A stretch of 64,000 bases of DNA from Haemaphysalis longicornis. Its lineage: Eukaryota; Arthropoda; Arachnida; Ixodida; Ixodidae. A program made the translations under genes and the position numbers. The number at the start of each line of letters is the position of its first letter. Position 1 is the first letter of the stretch. Of this stretch, positions 53,506 through 64,000 are shown one piece after another. The stretch spans positions 90,861,767-90,925,766 of the forward strand of contig CM023453.1 of the NCBI GenBank assembly GCA_013339765.2, read 5' to 3'. The notes below the pieces were generated by a model, which was not told the origin of the DNA, did not search any database, and saw nothing but the letters and a program-made list of their open reading frames with translations.

Positions 53506-56500
53506 TGAAATGAGATTACCTACCCGTGATTTTAGCCCATGCTTTGTTTTCCTACCCTGTTTTTGCCGAGCTAGGCTAGTCGCCCTTGTTGCTCAGCGCG
53601 GGTTCGAGAACAAGCACTCTCGCCTTAACGATGACGATTATTCCCAAGCACACCGCACGTTCCCGCCAAATTTCCGAACTTCGCTGTGACGCCACTCGAG
53701 CCGTGGTCGACAGCTCAGCCTTGCGAGGGGTGGGGGGCGTGTACCTAACTCCTCTCACCGTAAGCCGCCCGTCGGTTTCCTCATGCGATACGTGACAACG
53801 GGCCCGTTTTTGAGCTACTTCTGGCGACGCCTCGGAGTTTTCTTGCCGCGGGAAGGTGCGGCATGAATCTCTCTAGCCCCGTCGTCGGCCCTTCTTGCTA
53901 CACCCAGCACTCCTAGCTCGCTGGCTGGCTGCGCAACAGTTTTTCCGCCGTCTTTTCCTCGACGCGAAGCGAGATTTACTGCCTGCTCGTGTCGTCCTCG
54001 TGGGAGGATGAGGAAGAGGATGAGGAGGAAGAGGAGAAGGAAGAGGATGCGCTTTCTTTTCGGGATATGAGCCGGCAAGGAGTGAAAGCGAACGCTGCTG
54101 CTGCGGAGAGAGAGAGAGGGAGGGCGAGCGTGTGCCTGCCGTTTGTTACTAATAGCGGCGCTGGCTTCGCCCCTCTAATTATTCGTGTTTTGCTTTCCTC
54201 GGCTGCCAGTCCTGTATTTTTTTTAAGCCTCTCTTCCCACAAAAAGGAAGAGGAAAAGGCTGGAGGCGGTGTGAAGTAATAAACATAAACACAAAGGGGG
54301 ATATTCTGGAAACTCGGATTTTTCACCGGGTTCCTTCAGTTCTTTCGCGCCCTTTTTCTTTTCGCGTTGCGTCGGTCTCAGCATTTTTCGCTCCCTCTGC
54401 GCTCGGTTTCCCGTTATGCAACGCGAAGGTCGCACGCAACTCGGTTGCGTATCCATCTTGTCCGCTTGAAAGGCGTCGAAGCGTGAGCACGAAGGTCGTC
54501 GCGGCGGAGTCGTCGCGGCGATGCGCGCCCATCACTCTGCGAGGGGATAGCTTACCTGTTCGGCGGCGGGGATCCCCTCTGGGACAGCGGGCGTGCCGTT
54601 GGTTGAGAGCTGGGGTGGGTGGCAGCGTGCCGATGGATGCATCGATGACTTGTGGCGGCGGCAGCAGCCAGGGCGAGGCCGTATACGCGGGGGCGTCGTG
54701 CGACACTTGAGGAGGCGTCCCTTCTGTCCGAGCTTCCCTCATCCCTCCTCCTCTCTGCTCCTTCGGTTTCCTCCTTGGACGTTTATAGCTGGCAACAAAG
54801 AAAAGAAGAAGAAGAAGAAGAGATCTTCAAGGATGCCTTTGCGAACAAGTGGAAACTTCCATGACGTGCGCTGGTTTGTTCGTTCTCGCTTTGTGCGGTT
54901 CTTGCTTACGTTTCTTTGTTTTTTCGTCCAAGTTTCCCGCTATATGCGTTTTCCTTTTTTGGCAACGTCGTTCTCACGGCTTATCTGTCGATCCTCAGGC
55001 TGCGGGTTCATGCGTCCTTCTCAAGGACGCAGGGCCAGAACTGTTCCTCTTCTACTCCACCGCGTTTCGTATATACCCCGAGCGTTAGGTCTCTGCGAAA
55101 CATCTGTACACGCGTTGCTCCGTCAAGAATTCGGGCGAGATGTTCGCGTCTTCTTGATTTTGTAAATGTCAAGAAGGCGAAAGTTGTTCTGGGTTTTGCA
55201 GTAAGTGCAGGTGCGCCGTCATTTCGATCACTCACTTCGTAGACGACACTGTAATTATTGCTCGAGCGCGTCGGTCCTTTCTTCATCCGCGGCTTCGCGC
55301 TGATTTTTCTCCAGAATGGCGCAGCAGAATCAATCATCGCGAGTTCAAAACTTTGTTTATAATTACCGCCGTGGTTGCCGCCGCCGTCACTCATCCGGGC
55401 TAAGTGGGTGGATGAACCTACGAACCCGAGGAAAGTTGCGACGCGAGGGTGGAGAAATGAACGAGTCACTAGGCCGCAAACACCCGAATATTTCGTCCCC
55501 CGTCACAATCATAATGAGCTTTTAAATGGCTAACATTCCTTGCAAACGTGTAGTTCAGGGTGCGGGGCACATCCGCGTCTCCACGTCTATTGCAGCTGCT
55601 GTGTGACCAGGCTCGCAGTAGCTTTGCTCGGTCACTCGTAACGGACCATGGGGCGGAATCCTGAATAGTGTCCGCTTCAAAAATGTATATTTCGCGCCCA
55701 TCTCAGCCGTGACGTAGTAGCACTAGCGAGACATCTGACCAATGAGATGCACAGAACCCGACGTCCCGCATTGCTTGTGCTGCGTCACACCCGGGTCGTC
55801 TGCTTTCAGCCAATCAGGGCTCACTCAAAGTGGACAATTTAAAAGGGACATGGAATTGACAAACCACAATTCCCCCCCGGTGTGCATACTCGGGCGAAGG
55901 GTGCGTAACCGCGCGTGCGGTTTCACCTATTCGTCCACTCGTGTCCTCAGTAGCGACCTTCCCCAGAAGTCTGGCACCGTCTGTTAGAGCCGCTTTGGAG
56001 AATGCGGGAAACACGGTCAACATGCAACACAGTCACTGCTATCACTGACGCCGAAGTATTCAATAAAACACTGAACACAAAAAGCCGGTGCGGTGTATAC
56101 GTTGGGGACGGTGTCGGAAGCGGGAGACGGCTCCTGACCCACGTGTCTGGGAAGCGTTCCACAGCGCGAGACGCTGCACAGCGTGAGCTTAATCTTGCCA
56201 GCAGAGAATTCGGGTGGCCGTTTATGCAGGTACACCTTAGCTGAGGCAAGGGAGTGAACGAACACAGCTGAACGAACAAATAGAAAGGCATTGAAATTCA
56301 CCATCGCCGTCTACGCACTAAGCATAGCAGTCAGATATAAGCTATTACGACGCGTTCAAGCGGAAGCGGTCCGGCAAGCAAAGCGTCTCAAGCGGCAAGT
56401 GGACGAGGCCGTTTGACAACGCGAGGCAGAAGCAAGGCGCATTCACGAACCCGTACGATGTGCTTAGGTGTCCGCGGAAGCTTTTGTTTGATTTACGGAA

Positions 56501-57441
56501 CAAAAAACAAAACTCGCGGTAACTTTGATTTTGTGTACTGCGCACGTGGGACCTGGTCGCGGCACCACTCTTCCTGACTCATCGCGACGAATCCGACGCG
56601 CTAATTATAGGTCGTAACACTCCTAATCCATCCCTTTTGCCAGGCGTTGCGCCTGGTTGCGTTCTGGCAAGCTCCGCGCACACCCTCGGGGGTTGGCTTC
56701 GTGGTGCACGAGCGTTTTATTTTTGCCACGCGCTTCCGTCATGTTTCCTTCAACGACGCTCCTGGTGCCGTGGTTGACGCCTGTGCCCACGTGTTTCCGC
56801 CAGATTTCGGTTTTTGTGTTAAAGTGTACTTTTTTCTCTTTAAATTGAGCGCCGCTGCTTTCAAGTTCCGGCTTTCTGCGAAGAATCGCCTTCTCGGCTG
56901 AGTAGGGAGTCGGCCAAGGTGAACGCTGCGTTTCTCGGAGAAAGCGAACCGAATCCCCTTCTTGAAGCCACCGCGGTTCGTCGCGGAAAGAGAGGGGCTA
57001 GAGTGTCCAGCCGACGTAACTTGTGGTCTTGATGACGGTGCAGGTTGATGGTGGCTCATTTGGTTTAACATTACTGGAAATAGTTTTCTTGTTGCATTAA
57101 CGGAAAAACCAAGCTTCTCGAAGTTGCAGTCGTAGTTTTTTTGCAGAAAATGTGCCGTGGTCACGTGTACCACCCGGGAACGTTTTTTTTACACTAGTAG
57201 AAATGCGCAGCATGACGACCTTGCCAGTACGCTAACAAACGTTCGTGTTGAGATGATCGAGAACAATGACGGTTCTTGAAGCTATCATGTTTTTTTTTAA
57301 GTGAGAAGGCATTTAGCAGCCCACTGAGCGAAGAAGCCGGATTCGGCGTTGTTTCCCGCTTCCGGCATTTCGAATCTGTAGTGGCTCCTACGATCTTATC
57401 GGCTGCGACGCCTTGTATGCGCGAATGTCAGAAAAAAGAAG
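53506..57441. other. About 3.9 kb without a recognised gene
   Basis: The purine tract at 53,998-54,045 (GAGGAAGAGGATGAGG type) gives acidic frames by composition. GC-rich around 54,400-54,720. Two CCAAT motifs (about 55,739 and 55,811) precede TTTAAAAGG (about 55,838), a weak promoter hint with no gene after it. Antisense frames at 55,008-55,469 and 56,739-57,173 have no motif. Confidence 0.35.
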
Positions 57442-57859
57442 AAACTGTGGCTGATTCCTCTGTCATAGCACGAAAGTGAAATGTGCAACGAAATCTGCAG
57501 CTGGGCATGATTTGCGGGTCGGCGACTGTCTTGTGGGAGTGCTTGGCGAGCGACGTCCTGCTGGCGGGTCGCTTCGGCAAAGGTGTACTGGCGTCATTTC
57601 CATGGCGGATATGACGTCTGTGAAATCCGGGGGGTATCGCGGCATAAAATACTTTCGTGTTAAAATATAAAACCCGAAAACGAACAACCCTGAGTATAAC
57701 GTACTTTTTAGTGCTAAAGGTTGCTTCCCCGCAAGAAGACTCTGTGTGCAGGGGTGCACCCTTTACAGGCCGCTCGCTTCGTTGTACGGGCGTCACTTTG
57801 AGATATGACGTCAGTAAAATCTTGGTGTCTCCCGTAATAAAACACTTTCGTGTTAAAAT
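57442..57859 (-). repeat. Repeat family A, copy 2
   Basis: Minus-strand counterpart of 39024-39455, with half-unit starts AACACGAAAGTGTTTTA at 57859 and about 57668. The shared bases include GTAAAGGGTGCACCCCTGC and CGTTATACTCAGGGTTGTTC. Confidence 0.8.
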
Positions 57860-57869
57860 GTTGAAGCAG

Positions 57870-58592
57870 TTCCTCTGAACGTGAAAGCTGTCGGAAGTGC
57901 AGAGCAGTGATTTGTCATACGGGCAGTGGCGCCGTTCGTTCTTTGCTGCCACTCCTCACGGTTTTCCACTCTGTCTCCCTCCTCTCTTGATGAATTGAAC
58001 AGAGGTTTGTTCAATGCAATTCAATTTTCCCGCCTTCGCAGCACTCGCGCGCCCTCTGCCTGGGACAGCTCGCATCTTTTAAACTTTTGTATCCTGTTCT
58101 GCCTGGAATCGCACGAGTGGGAGGTCTGTTCTTTTTGTGCTTCCTTTCATCTCGCACATGCTGGAACGTTTCCGCGCCATTTTGAACGCGTTTTTGAAAG
58201 CGTCGATTTTTTTCTTCCGCGGCCACCTTTTCTTGCTTATTATCGTAAAGACCAACCCTATGAGCATTCGCTAACGAAATGGACGGGGTGGGGCTGGCCG
58301 GTTAACTGCATATATTTTGCCTCAAATGTACCTGCAGTTTTCTTTGCGCTAAATAATGGGAACATGTATGACAAGTGCCAACGTTTCCAGGAGTTTGAAC
58401 GGTAATGCATGTATAAACCTCTTGTTTAACTATACTCGTAACCCCAGGCCGGAAGGCTGAATCGAGGACAAGCGGGCATCTTTTGGAAGCCTCTGTTTTG
58501 GTGCGTAATGCCGCCACTGCGGTGGCTAGGTAGCGTGACCGCGGACGAGCTGCGACGACAAGCCGGGCCGCTAAAGTGGTCTTTACTTAAAA
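57870..58592 (-). repeat. Repeat family D, copy 5, bridging the two subtypes
   Basis: On the minus strand it starts TTTAAGTAAAGACCACTTTA-GCGGCC-GGCTTGTCGTCG like copies 1-2, then has ACTGCAGGTACATTTGAGGC AAAATATA and GGCGCGCGAGTGCTGCGAAGG-like blocks of copies 3-4. It shows that the subtypes are one family. It starts about 10 bp from family A copy 2. Confidence 0.65.
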
Positions 58593-59193
58593 AGCTGGCG
58601 TAAATTTCTTATAAAGCCGGTTCCGCCGCTGTTATGTGGGGTGTTATTTTGTCCACCTGCGGATGCTTAAAGAAACAGACGACCGATTTTTGTCGAGTAT
58701 ATTTTCTTTATTCCAAATGAAAGGGCATCACTTAAAACACCTTAAACCGAAACGGTTTTGCTGATAGCGCTCTGGAACTCGTGAAATCGGAATTTTTTTA
58801 TCTACCTGCCACACGTGTCCCGACAAAAAGGAATGCTGGCAACCGCGACAGCGAGCCGTGCGGCAACACACTTTTAACTGTCTTTAACTGCGCGTGAGAT
58901 TACAAGACGTAGTTGAAAGCTTGCCCCCGGCTAAAACAACAGTAATGTGCGACCTTTTTCTTATTCCTTCATGCGGTTTTTGAATCACGCGTTGAACTAG
59001 ACGGAGTTGCTTGGACACGTAACGTAGTGTCGCGTTTACGTGTGGCCACCTTTCAGGCTTCAGAAATTTTAGCGCGGAATTAAAATTATTTCGGCCTGTT
59101 TATTTAGAAATTCTTTGCGGTAACCCCAGTTTATAAAACGCCGGCTTTCATATGAGCTAGACGATATGCACTCCACAAAAATCAGTACCTGTA
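58593..59193. other. No feature recognised
   Basis: AT-rich with no motif. Confidence 0.3.
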
Positions 59194-59318
59194 CCTTCAA
59201 CGCGCGGCGAAATCTCGACACGCTGTCGTTTTCGCTTTTCGCCTCCGTCTAAAAAGCGGCCACCGCTGCCGGGATCGAACCCGCGTACTTCGGCCCGTGT
59301 TCTCAGTTACCACTGATT
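59194..59318 (-). mobile_element. Ruka-type SINE fragment
   Basis: Minus strand: GGTTCGATCCCGGCAGCGGT, GGAGGCGAAAAGCGAAAACG and GAGATTTCGCCGCGCGTTGA. The tail half is missing; box B has GGTTCGATCCC. Confidence 0.8.
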
Positions 59319-60374
59319 ACCAGTTCTACGCCGGCGTGCATTACTGAATAGTGAAAGGCATCAAGATACCACTCACAAGAGTCATTCCACTCCTAATTAT
59401 ACGCTTTTTCGTAAGATCCCACTCAGTCCACTGACGAGGTCCACTTGTATACGTGGGACTCGTAAGTGCCGCTCTCATGATTCCATTATGAGATTCCACT
59501 GAAAATAGTCATGGGCGTCCATTCCGTGCGCGTCGACGAAAATGATTCCTTTGAGACGGTTCTTCCCTAGCTAACTCGAGAGGTATTGGGGTGTGCGTGC
59601 GCGTGTACTTTTAATAGAGTCGACGTCGCGCAAACGTCTCCCCTGTCGCCGCTCCTGTTTGCGGCTGCTGTTTTGAATCGCTCGCTCGAGCGGCCGCGGA
59701 GGCCGCGGCGAAGGTCGTCTCCACTGGGTGGTCTGCTCTGGTGTAGACCTCGTCAGCACGTTCGCCGTGTGCTAAGGCGTCCCGTCCCGGTGAATTCTGC
59801 CGGCGTTTAGTGAACGAGCCCGTACTACTGAAAAACCTCGCCTATGAATTCTCGAGTGGAAGTTGCCAGGGGTGCTCATGTCCACGCACATACGCCTACA
59901 GATTGTTCTTTTTTTTCCATTGGAGGCCCTGAGGTCTTTTTGATAATTACCCATATGGATGGTATATATATCCGTGGGGTACGTGGTGTCAGGCGTTATG
60001 CGAGGACACATTTCGGGCACGAGTCGTCTGAAAATGCTTGCGCATGAACAAGAAATCCGCCTCGAGATGTCGAAGCGTCCCTGAGAAGAGCGGAAAGCGG
60101 AAATTTAGGCGCTTGACGGAATTGGAGTAGGCACAACGAAAAAAGGTTTCGGACTCGAAGAATGTGTTGGCACCGGCGTGTACCAATCGCACGTTCTTCG
60201 GATTAAAGCGGTGATTTGTTGCATACGAGACAGAAAAGGAGTACGACACTCATCAGAAGGGATGGATACACCGAGTTGAGCAACGGCCGTTTGTATTCTC
60301 AGATTGTTGATTTTTTTAGGCCATCATTCTTATATTGGAGGAAAAACTAGATTCTGCCTGTTCACCGTGTACTT
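59319..60374. other. No gene recognised
   Basis: At 59,380-59,510 there is a loose echo of (A/T)GTCCACT/GATTCCACT motifs, a possible decayed minisatellite. Nothing else. Confidence 0.3.
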
Positions 60375-60630
60375 GAATGAATGAATGAATGAATGACTTT
60401 ATTTATCGTAAAGTTTACGAAAACAGTACGACGGACGATTTGGGAAAAAGTTGCTCGCAGGCAACTTGACCAGCCCAAAAGCGCGGTAAACACACAGGGC
60501 AGCAAGACAGCGGGACGAGAAAGAAAAAAAGAGAAAAAATCAGAAAAGAAAAAGAGAAGTAAAAATAGAAGTACAAACAAGAAATCACCAGTACAATGTA
60601 ATAATGTACAATGTATAGAGTAGGTGCTTA
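60375..60630 (-). mobile_element. LINE-like 3' end with (ATTC)n tail
   Basis: On the minus strand GGGCTGGTCAAGTTGCCTGC ... GTAAACTTTACGATAAATAAAG then (TCAT)n at 60,377-60,397. AATAAA directly before a 4-base tandem repeat marks a LINE terminus. The coding part was not recognised. Confidence 0.5.
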
Positions 60631-60632
60631 TA

Positions 60633-61285
60633 GAGTTGAAACCCCATATAACGAAGTTACTGGGAACCATAAATTATTTCGCTAAGTGGTGAACTTCGTA
60701 AAATCGGGACCGTCATATTTCACGCCGTTGACTCCATAAATTCGATGTGTAAAGGGAGGCGCAACCAGCAGCTACCATGGCCTCGCAATTGCAGCGGCCG
60801 CGGCGCTCGCCCGCCGCTAATTTAGCAGTCTAAAGTCCGCGGTGAAAATAACACAGGCGGGGCTTGCCCTGAAGTCACACCACAGCTGACGCGCGAAAGA
60901 CAGCGCTTTTTGTTGTACCACTTCCCCGCTGAGCGGAACGTTCTTGGTTCTGATATCATCGAACCACGTAAACAGGGCTTCCTTCAACTTCTCATGCGGG
61001 GTGGTCTAGAGGTTACTTTTCTTCGACAACTCCAGACGAAGTGGCACGGATGATGGGGCCATTCCCTTTCAAGTTTATGGAAAAAGGGCTGGCCCGGGTG
61101 CCGTGGTCTGCGGCCATGGGACGGCCGAGTTTATCTTGTAGAGCTCCGTAACTACAAAACGAGATGCCTTGTTTTTTTCTAACGTGGCGCACAAAACTTC
61201 ATGGCGTTCTGGCGAAATACACCCGAAATCGGTCCTTTTTAATGGGTGTTTCTTGAAATATTTCGTTAAATAGGGATAACGGCCG
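60633..61285 (-). mobile_element. Tigger/pogo remnant with part of its transposase
   Basis: GAGTTGAAACCCCATATAAC GAAG at 60633 after TA, and CGTTAAATAGGGATAACGG near 61265-61283, are degenerate inverted ends of the CCCC-TATAACGAA kind. Between them, on the minus strand, lies a CENP-B-type helix-turn-helix segment. The catalytic core is missing. Borders, especially at right, are approximate. Confidence 0.6.
60858..60996 (-). pseudogene. CENP-B-type HTH fragment of a Tigger-like transposase
   Basis: The minus frame reads HEKLKEALFTWFDDIRTKN, then VPLSGEVVQQKALSFARQL and CDFRASP. This matches the LE-AL-W-x-R--N-PLSG---EKAL-FA--L--DF-AS pattern of the HTH_Tnp_Tc5 / CENPB DNA-binding domain, which in Tigger transposases binds the transposon ends. 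The frame is lost on both sides. It has no catalytic DDD domain. Confidence 0.75.
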
Positions 61286-61604
61286 GTGAATCTATCTATA
61301 TCTGTCTGTCTGTCTGTCTGTCTGACTAGTACGTGGCATTCTTTTTTCACTATTGTTTGCATTACTGATGACTGCCAGGTCGGAGTGGTTTGGGTACCGT
61401 GTACGCGTTTTTTTTTTATAACCGCTAGTAGGTTACAAATACGTGCAATAGGTCAGGCACCCGCTTTTCGGCACCGTCAAGCGCGCAAAGCGAGCGTTTA
61501 TGAGGCTACTGAATCAGGTGATCCCGCATATCACGTTTGGCAGAATTTGCGGTGGGAAATCTGAGCCTGTGACAAGATCAACTGCTTGTTGCTTTAGCTA
61601 GGTC
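61286..61604. other. (TCTG)n microsatellite and unassigned sequence
   Basis: (TCTG)n at 61,301-61,324; the rest has no motif. Confidence 0.5.
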
Positions 61605-62032
61605 TATTTTAACACGGCAGTGTTTTATTCCGGGATACACCAAGATGTCACTGACGTCATATGCGTCACGCAAATGACGCCAGTACAACGAAGCAAGCGG
61701 CCGGTAAAGGGTGCACCCCTGCACACATGGTCTTCTTGCGGGTAAGCAACCTTTAGTACTAAACAATACGTTATACTTAGGGTTGTTCGTTTTCGGGTTT
61801 CATATTTTAACACGAACGTGTTTTACGCCGGAATACACCAAGATTTTACCGACGTCATATCCGTCACGGAAATGACTCCAGTACACCTTTGCCGACGTCG
61901 CTCGGACGTCGCTCGCCAAGCACAGCCACAAGACAACCGCCGACCCGCAAATCATGCTCAGCTGCACATTTCGCTGCACATTTCACTTTTGTGTTTTACC
62001 CATTCCTATGACAGAGGAATCAACCACAGTTT
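61605..62032 (+). repeat. Repeat family A, copy 3
   Basis: Half-units start at 61606 (TTTTAACACGGCAGTGTTTTA) and 61805 (TTTTAACACGAACGTGTTTTA), 199 bp apart. It ends with the shared TTCCTATGACAGAGGAATC-ACCACAGTT. Confidence 0.8.
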
Positions 62033-62393
62033 TAAGCTTATACGGCGGCATCTTTTTTAGGCAGTGAACTACAGTTCGGGGCGGGTTTTTTCGTGAGTTG
62101 CTAAGCCAACACAGACTGCGCGTGTTACTGCTTTTGTCCGCGCTGTGTCCTTTGGTAACCTGTAGCGCACTTTCCTGAAAATTTATTTGACTGGTTTCTT
62201 CTTTCTCCGTTCTTTTTTTTTTTGCGTGTTCCTCTAGAGCTGCAGGTTATGCTGGCATGTGTGACACGTTTAATGAAGTATTGCCCGTTTTCCGGGGGTC
62301 TCAAGCGATAATATCGTTTTCCCTCGTTGCGTTTTTTGTCCGAATCCTGTCTATGTCTACGTCCGTCACTGCCGCTGCTTGTTTTACTTGCTC
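62033..62393. other. No feature recognised
   Basis: T-rich; no motif. Confidence 0.3.
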
Positions 62394-62524
62394 ATAACGC
62401 CCGTGTGTACGAGATTTCGTCGCACGTTTAAGATCCCCAGGTGGTCAAAATTAATCCGGAGCACTCCACTACGATGCGCCTCATCGCCTGCGTTGCGTCG
62501 CCGCGTTAAACCTTACAATCAACC
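62394..62524 (+). mobile_element. Ruka-type SINE, 5'-truncated
   Basis: AACGCCCGTGTGTACGAGAT, GATCCCCAGGTGGTCAAAAT and GCGTTAAACCTTACAATCAA. The head is missing. Confidence 0.88.
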
Positions 62525-62525
62525 A

Positions 62526-63180
62526 GGGGCAAATTTAATGTCATCCAGAGCGAATGGCATTAGCTACAAATGACCCTACATTTGGTCGGGCAGGTCTACA
62601 CAGCGAAATAAATGTTATTTGATAGTGATATTTTATTTGATATGTTATTTAATTGATAGTGATAGTGATATTTTATTTAAATGTTATTTGATAGTGAAAC
62701 TCGCAGAATTACACGGTAATAATGTAAATGCTTTCATTAAGTTTCTAGATCTTTCATTTTTGACGGAAAAACGATGTTTTTAAAGGAAAAACAGTGCAGC
62801 TCCGTTCAAGGTGACATTTACATCACAATCCGAGATAAGGGAGCTACAAACCCGTGCCTGGATGGCAACAGACATGGCGGAGCTTCGCAAAGGTGTTGCT
62901 TTTTGTATAAAAGCAACGCGCAGAGAAGATTATTGATTTACTGGCATTCTTTAGGCACAGTGTTCTACAGTTTATTATTGAACTTCCTTGTTTAGTGACG
63001 GACCGCTGCTGCGGAGGCTTCTCGCTTGGTTGCGGAGCTAATGCGAACGTGTTCCCCGAGGGTATTTAATCACCGAGTGCCAATATTCGCGCCGAATGTC
63101 ACTTAGTATCTCCGTGTACTGCTATATTAGTGGCATTCACGGGTAATGCCATTCGCCCTAAATGTCGTTAGATTTGCCGC
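62526..63180. mobile_element. TIR element (GGCAAATYTAAYG ends)
   Basis: Left end GGGGCAAATTTAATGTCATC then CAGAGCGAATGGCATTA; inverted right end GCGGCAAATCTAACGACATT then TAGGGCGAATGGCATTA. About 655 bp, no coding capacity. It abuts the SINE tail at 62524. Confidence 0.65.
62612..62700 (+). repeat. AT-rich tandem repeat
   Basis: Variants of GTTATTTGATAGTGATATTTTATTT repeated three to four times with length changes. Confidence 0.75.
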
Positions 63181-64000
63181 GTGACATAGGTATATATTGG
63201 CCTTGTTAAGTGCTAGCCGTACGAATCGGCGCTCCCTGATATGCAGCGTGCTCAAACGCCTTCGCGCTGAGCCGCCATTGGCGCCGGTGGAAATGAATGA
63301 CATTGCTCTAAACGAGAGAAGGCACGCTGGTTGGCGGCGTCCACGTACACACCGATGTTCTCCTATCGCCTATCGACGGCAACTTCGGCGAGCGACGGCA
63401 GAACGCTCTTTATACGGAAACGGAAACCATCTCCTTCTGGGAGAGAAGGGGCGCAGTTCAAGCCCCCGGCCCGGGCCACGGAAATAGCTGCGACCGCCCC
63501 CCTCCGTGGAAGCAGAGGGAACGCTGTGTCTGGGTGGGAAAGTGAAGAGAGAGGGGGGGGGGGGGGGGAGAGAGAGGTCTGCCGTTACCTTCCGCTCTAC
63601 GGGACACGGGCCAAGATGAGAGGCGATGGGAGGAGGGGGGCAGCCGCGCGTTCGGAGGGGCTCAGTCCCCGTACCGCGGCCCTGTGCCTCCCTCAGCACC
63701 GGCAAGCGCCGTCTATGTGGTCTCCCTCTCCCGGGGCCTGGGGGAGAGTCCGCACCCTCCACCCGCGCTGTGACCGCGGCTAGACGGACGAGACGGTCTC
63801 CTGTAGGACGGACGAGCGGCCTTGCCACTGCCAAGCCAAGCCGTGTCATCGCCTTTTCTTTTTTACTTCCTTCCTTTACCTTCCGTCGCCGCTTTCCTTC
63901 GCTTTGGGTGGATGCAACTCCCCGGCTTCGCAATCTTCGCACGTTTTTCTTTCCTCCGCGTCGCCGTCGCTCTCCAAACTTTGTTTCTCCGCCAACATCC
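63181..64000. other. GC-rich end with G16 run; candidate promoter-like sequence
   Basis: CpG-rich from about 63,200 with a run of 16 G (63,553-63,568). Opposing frames (plus 63331-63783, minus 63370-63942) are R/P/G-rich and probably compositional. The window ends here, so a gene beyond it cannot be excluded. Confidence 0.3.

Noticed and set aside
53989..54279. Acidic E/D-rich ORF
   Set aside because: Produced by a purine tract (GAGGAA/GATGAG); the rest of the frame has no protein-like feature.
55735..55850. Promoter with two CCAAT boxes and TTTAAAAGG
   Set aside because: Short motifs expected by chance, and no gene start follows.

Overview
The window is nuclear DNA of an arthropod, most likely a hard tick (Metastriata). 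The main evidence is at least ten copies, on both strands, of a tRNA-derived SINE. It has a GGTTCGATTCC-type box B head, a GATCCCCAGGTGGTC body, a GCGTTAAACC end and a (CAAT/ATTG)n tail. I recognise this as the Ruka-type SINE described from Rhipicephalus. The other repeats (pogo, TTAA-flanked, hAT and Penelope-like elements, LINE pieces with short tandem tails) fit a large tick genome. There is no bacterial or organellar gene content and no long open reading frame that belongs to a host gene.

Layout. 1-4 kb: a decayed Penelope-like element on the minus strand (reverse-transcriptase YADD motif, possible hammerhead relic), then the best host-gene evidence, a 90-bp exon (1933-2022) for charged coiled coil with canonical splice sites, so this end is probably the intron/exon landscape of a plus-strand gene. 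4-14 kb: terminal-inverted-repeat (TIR) elements (TA-rich ends, pogo-like, TTAA-flanked). 14-16 kb: a 2.04-kb hAT-like element with an 8-bp target duplication (7/8), containing a nested repeat (family B). 18-25 kb: Ruka SINE, family D copies (one split by a pogo MITE with the empty site preserved in the other), a transposase relic, and family F split by family B. 25-35 kb: mostly unannotated, with two GC/CpG-rich stretches (about 27.3-28.4 and 29.9-30.5 kb) that could be promoter-like; one holds a 52-codon ORF. 35-46 kb: Ruka, families D and A, a degenerate minisatellite array invaded by two SINEs and a LINE 3' end, a LINE with ORF1 zinc knuckles and the start of ORF2 (endonuclease, cut off before the RT), then families G and F. 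46.8-47.8 kb: two TTAA elements in inverted orientation sharing one TTAA, a roughly 1-kb imperfect palindrome. 48-64 kb: further copies of B, D, G, A and Ruka, a Tigger/pogo remnant with a CENP-B-type helix-turn-helix, LINE 3' ends, another TIR element, and a GC-rich end.

The window is a record of nested insertions. Pairwise comparison of repeats inside it allows order of insertion and element boundaries to be read directly. Families A, B, D, F and G are names given here by comparing copies in this window; I do not know whether they are already in repeat libraries. I found no evidence for a new multi-gene biological system; the most unusual items are the inverted TTAA pair, the two-half-unit family A, and the nested B-in-F and pogo-in-D pairs.
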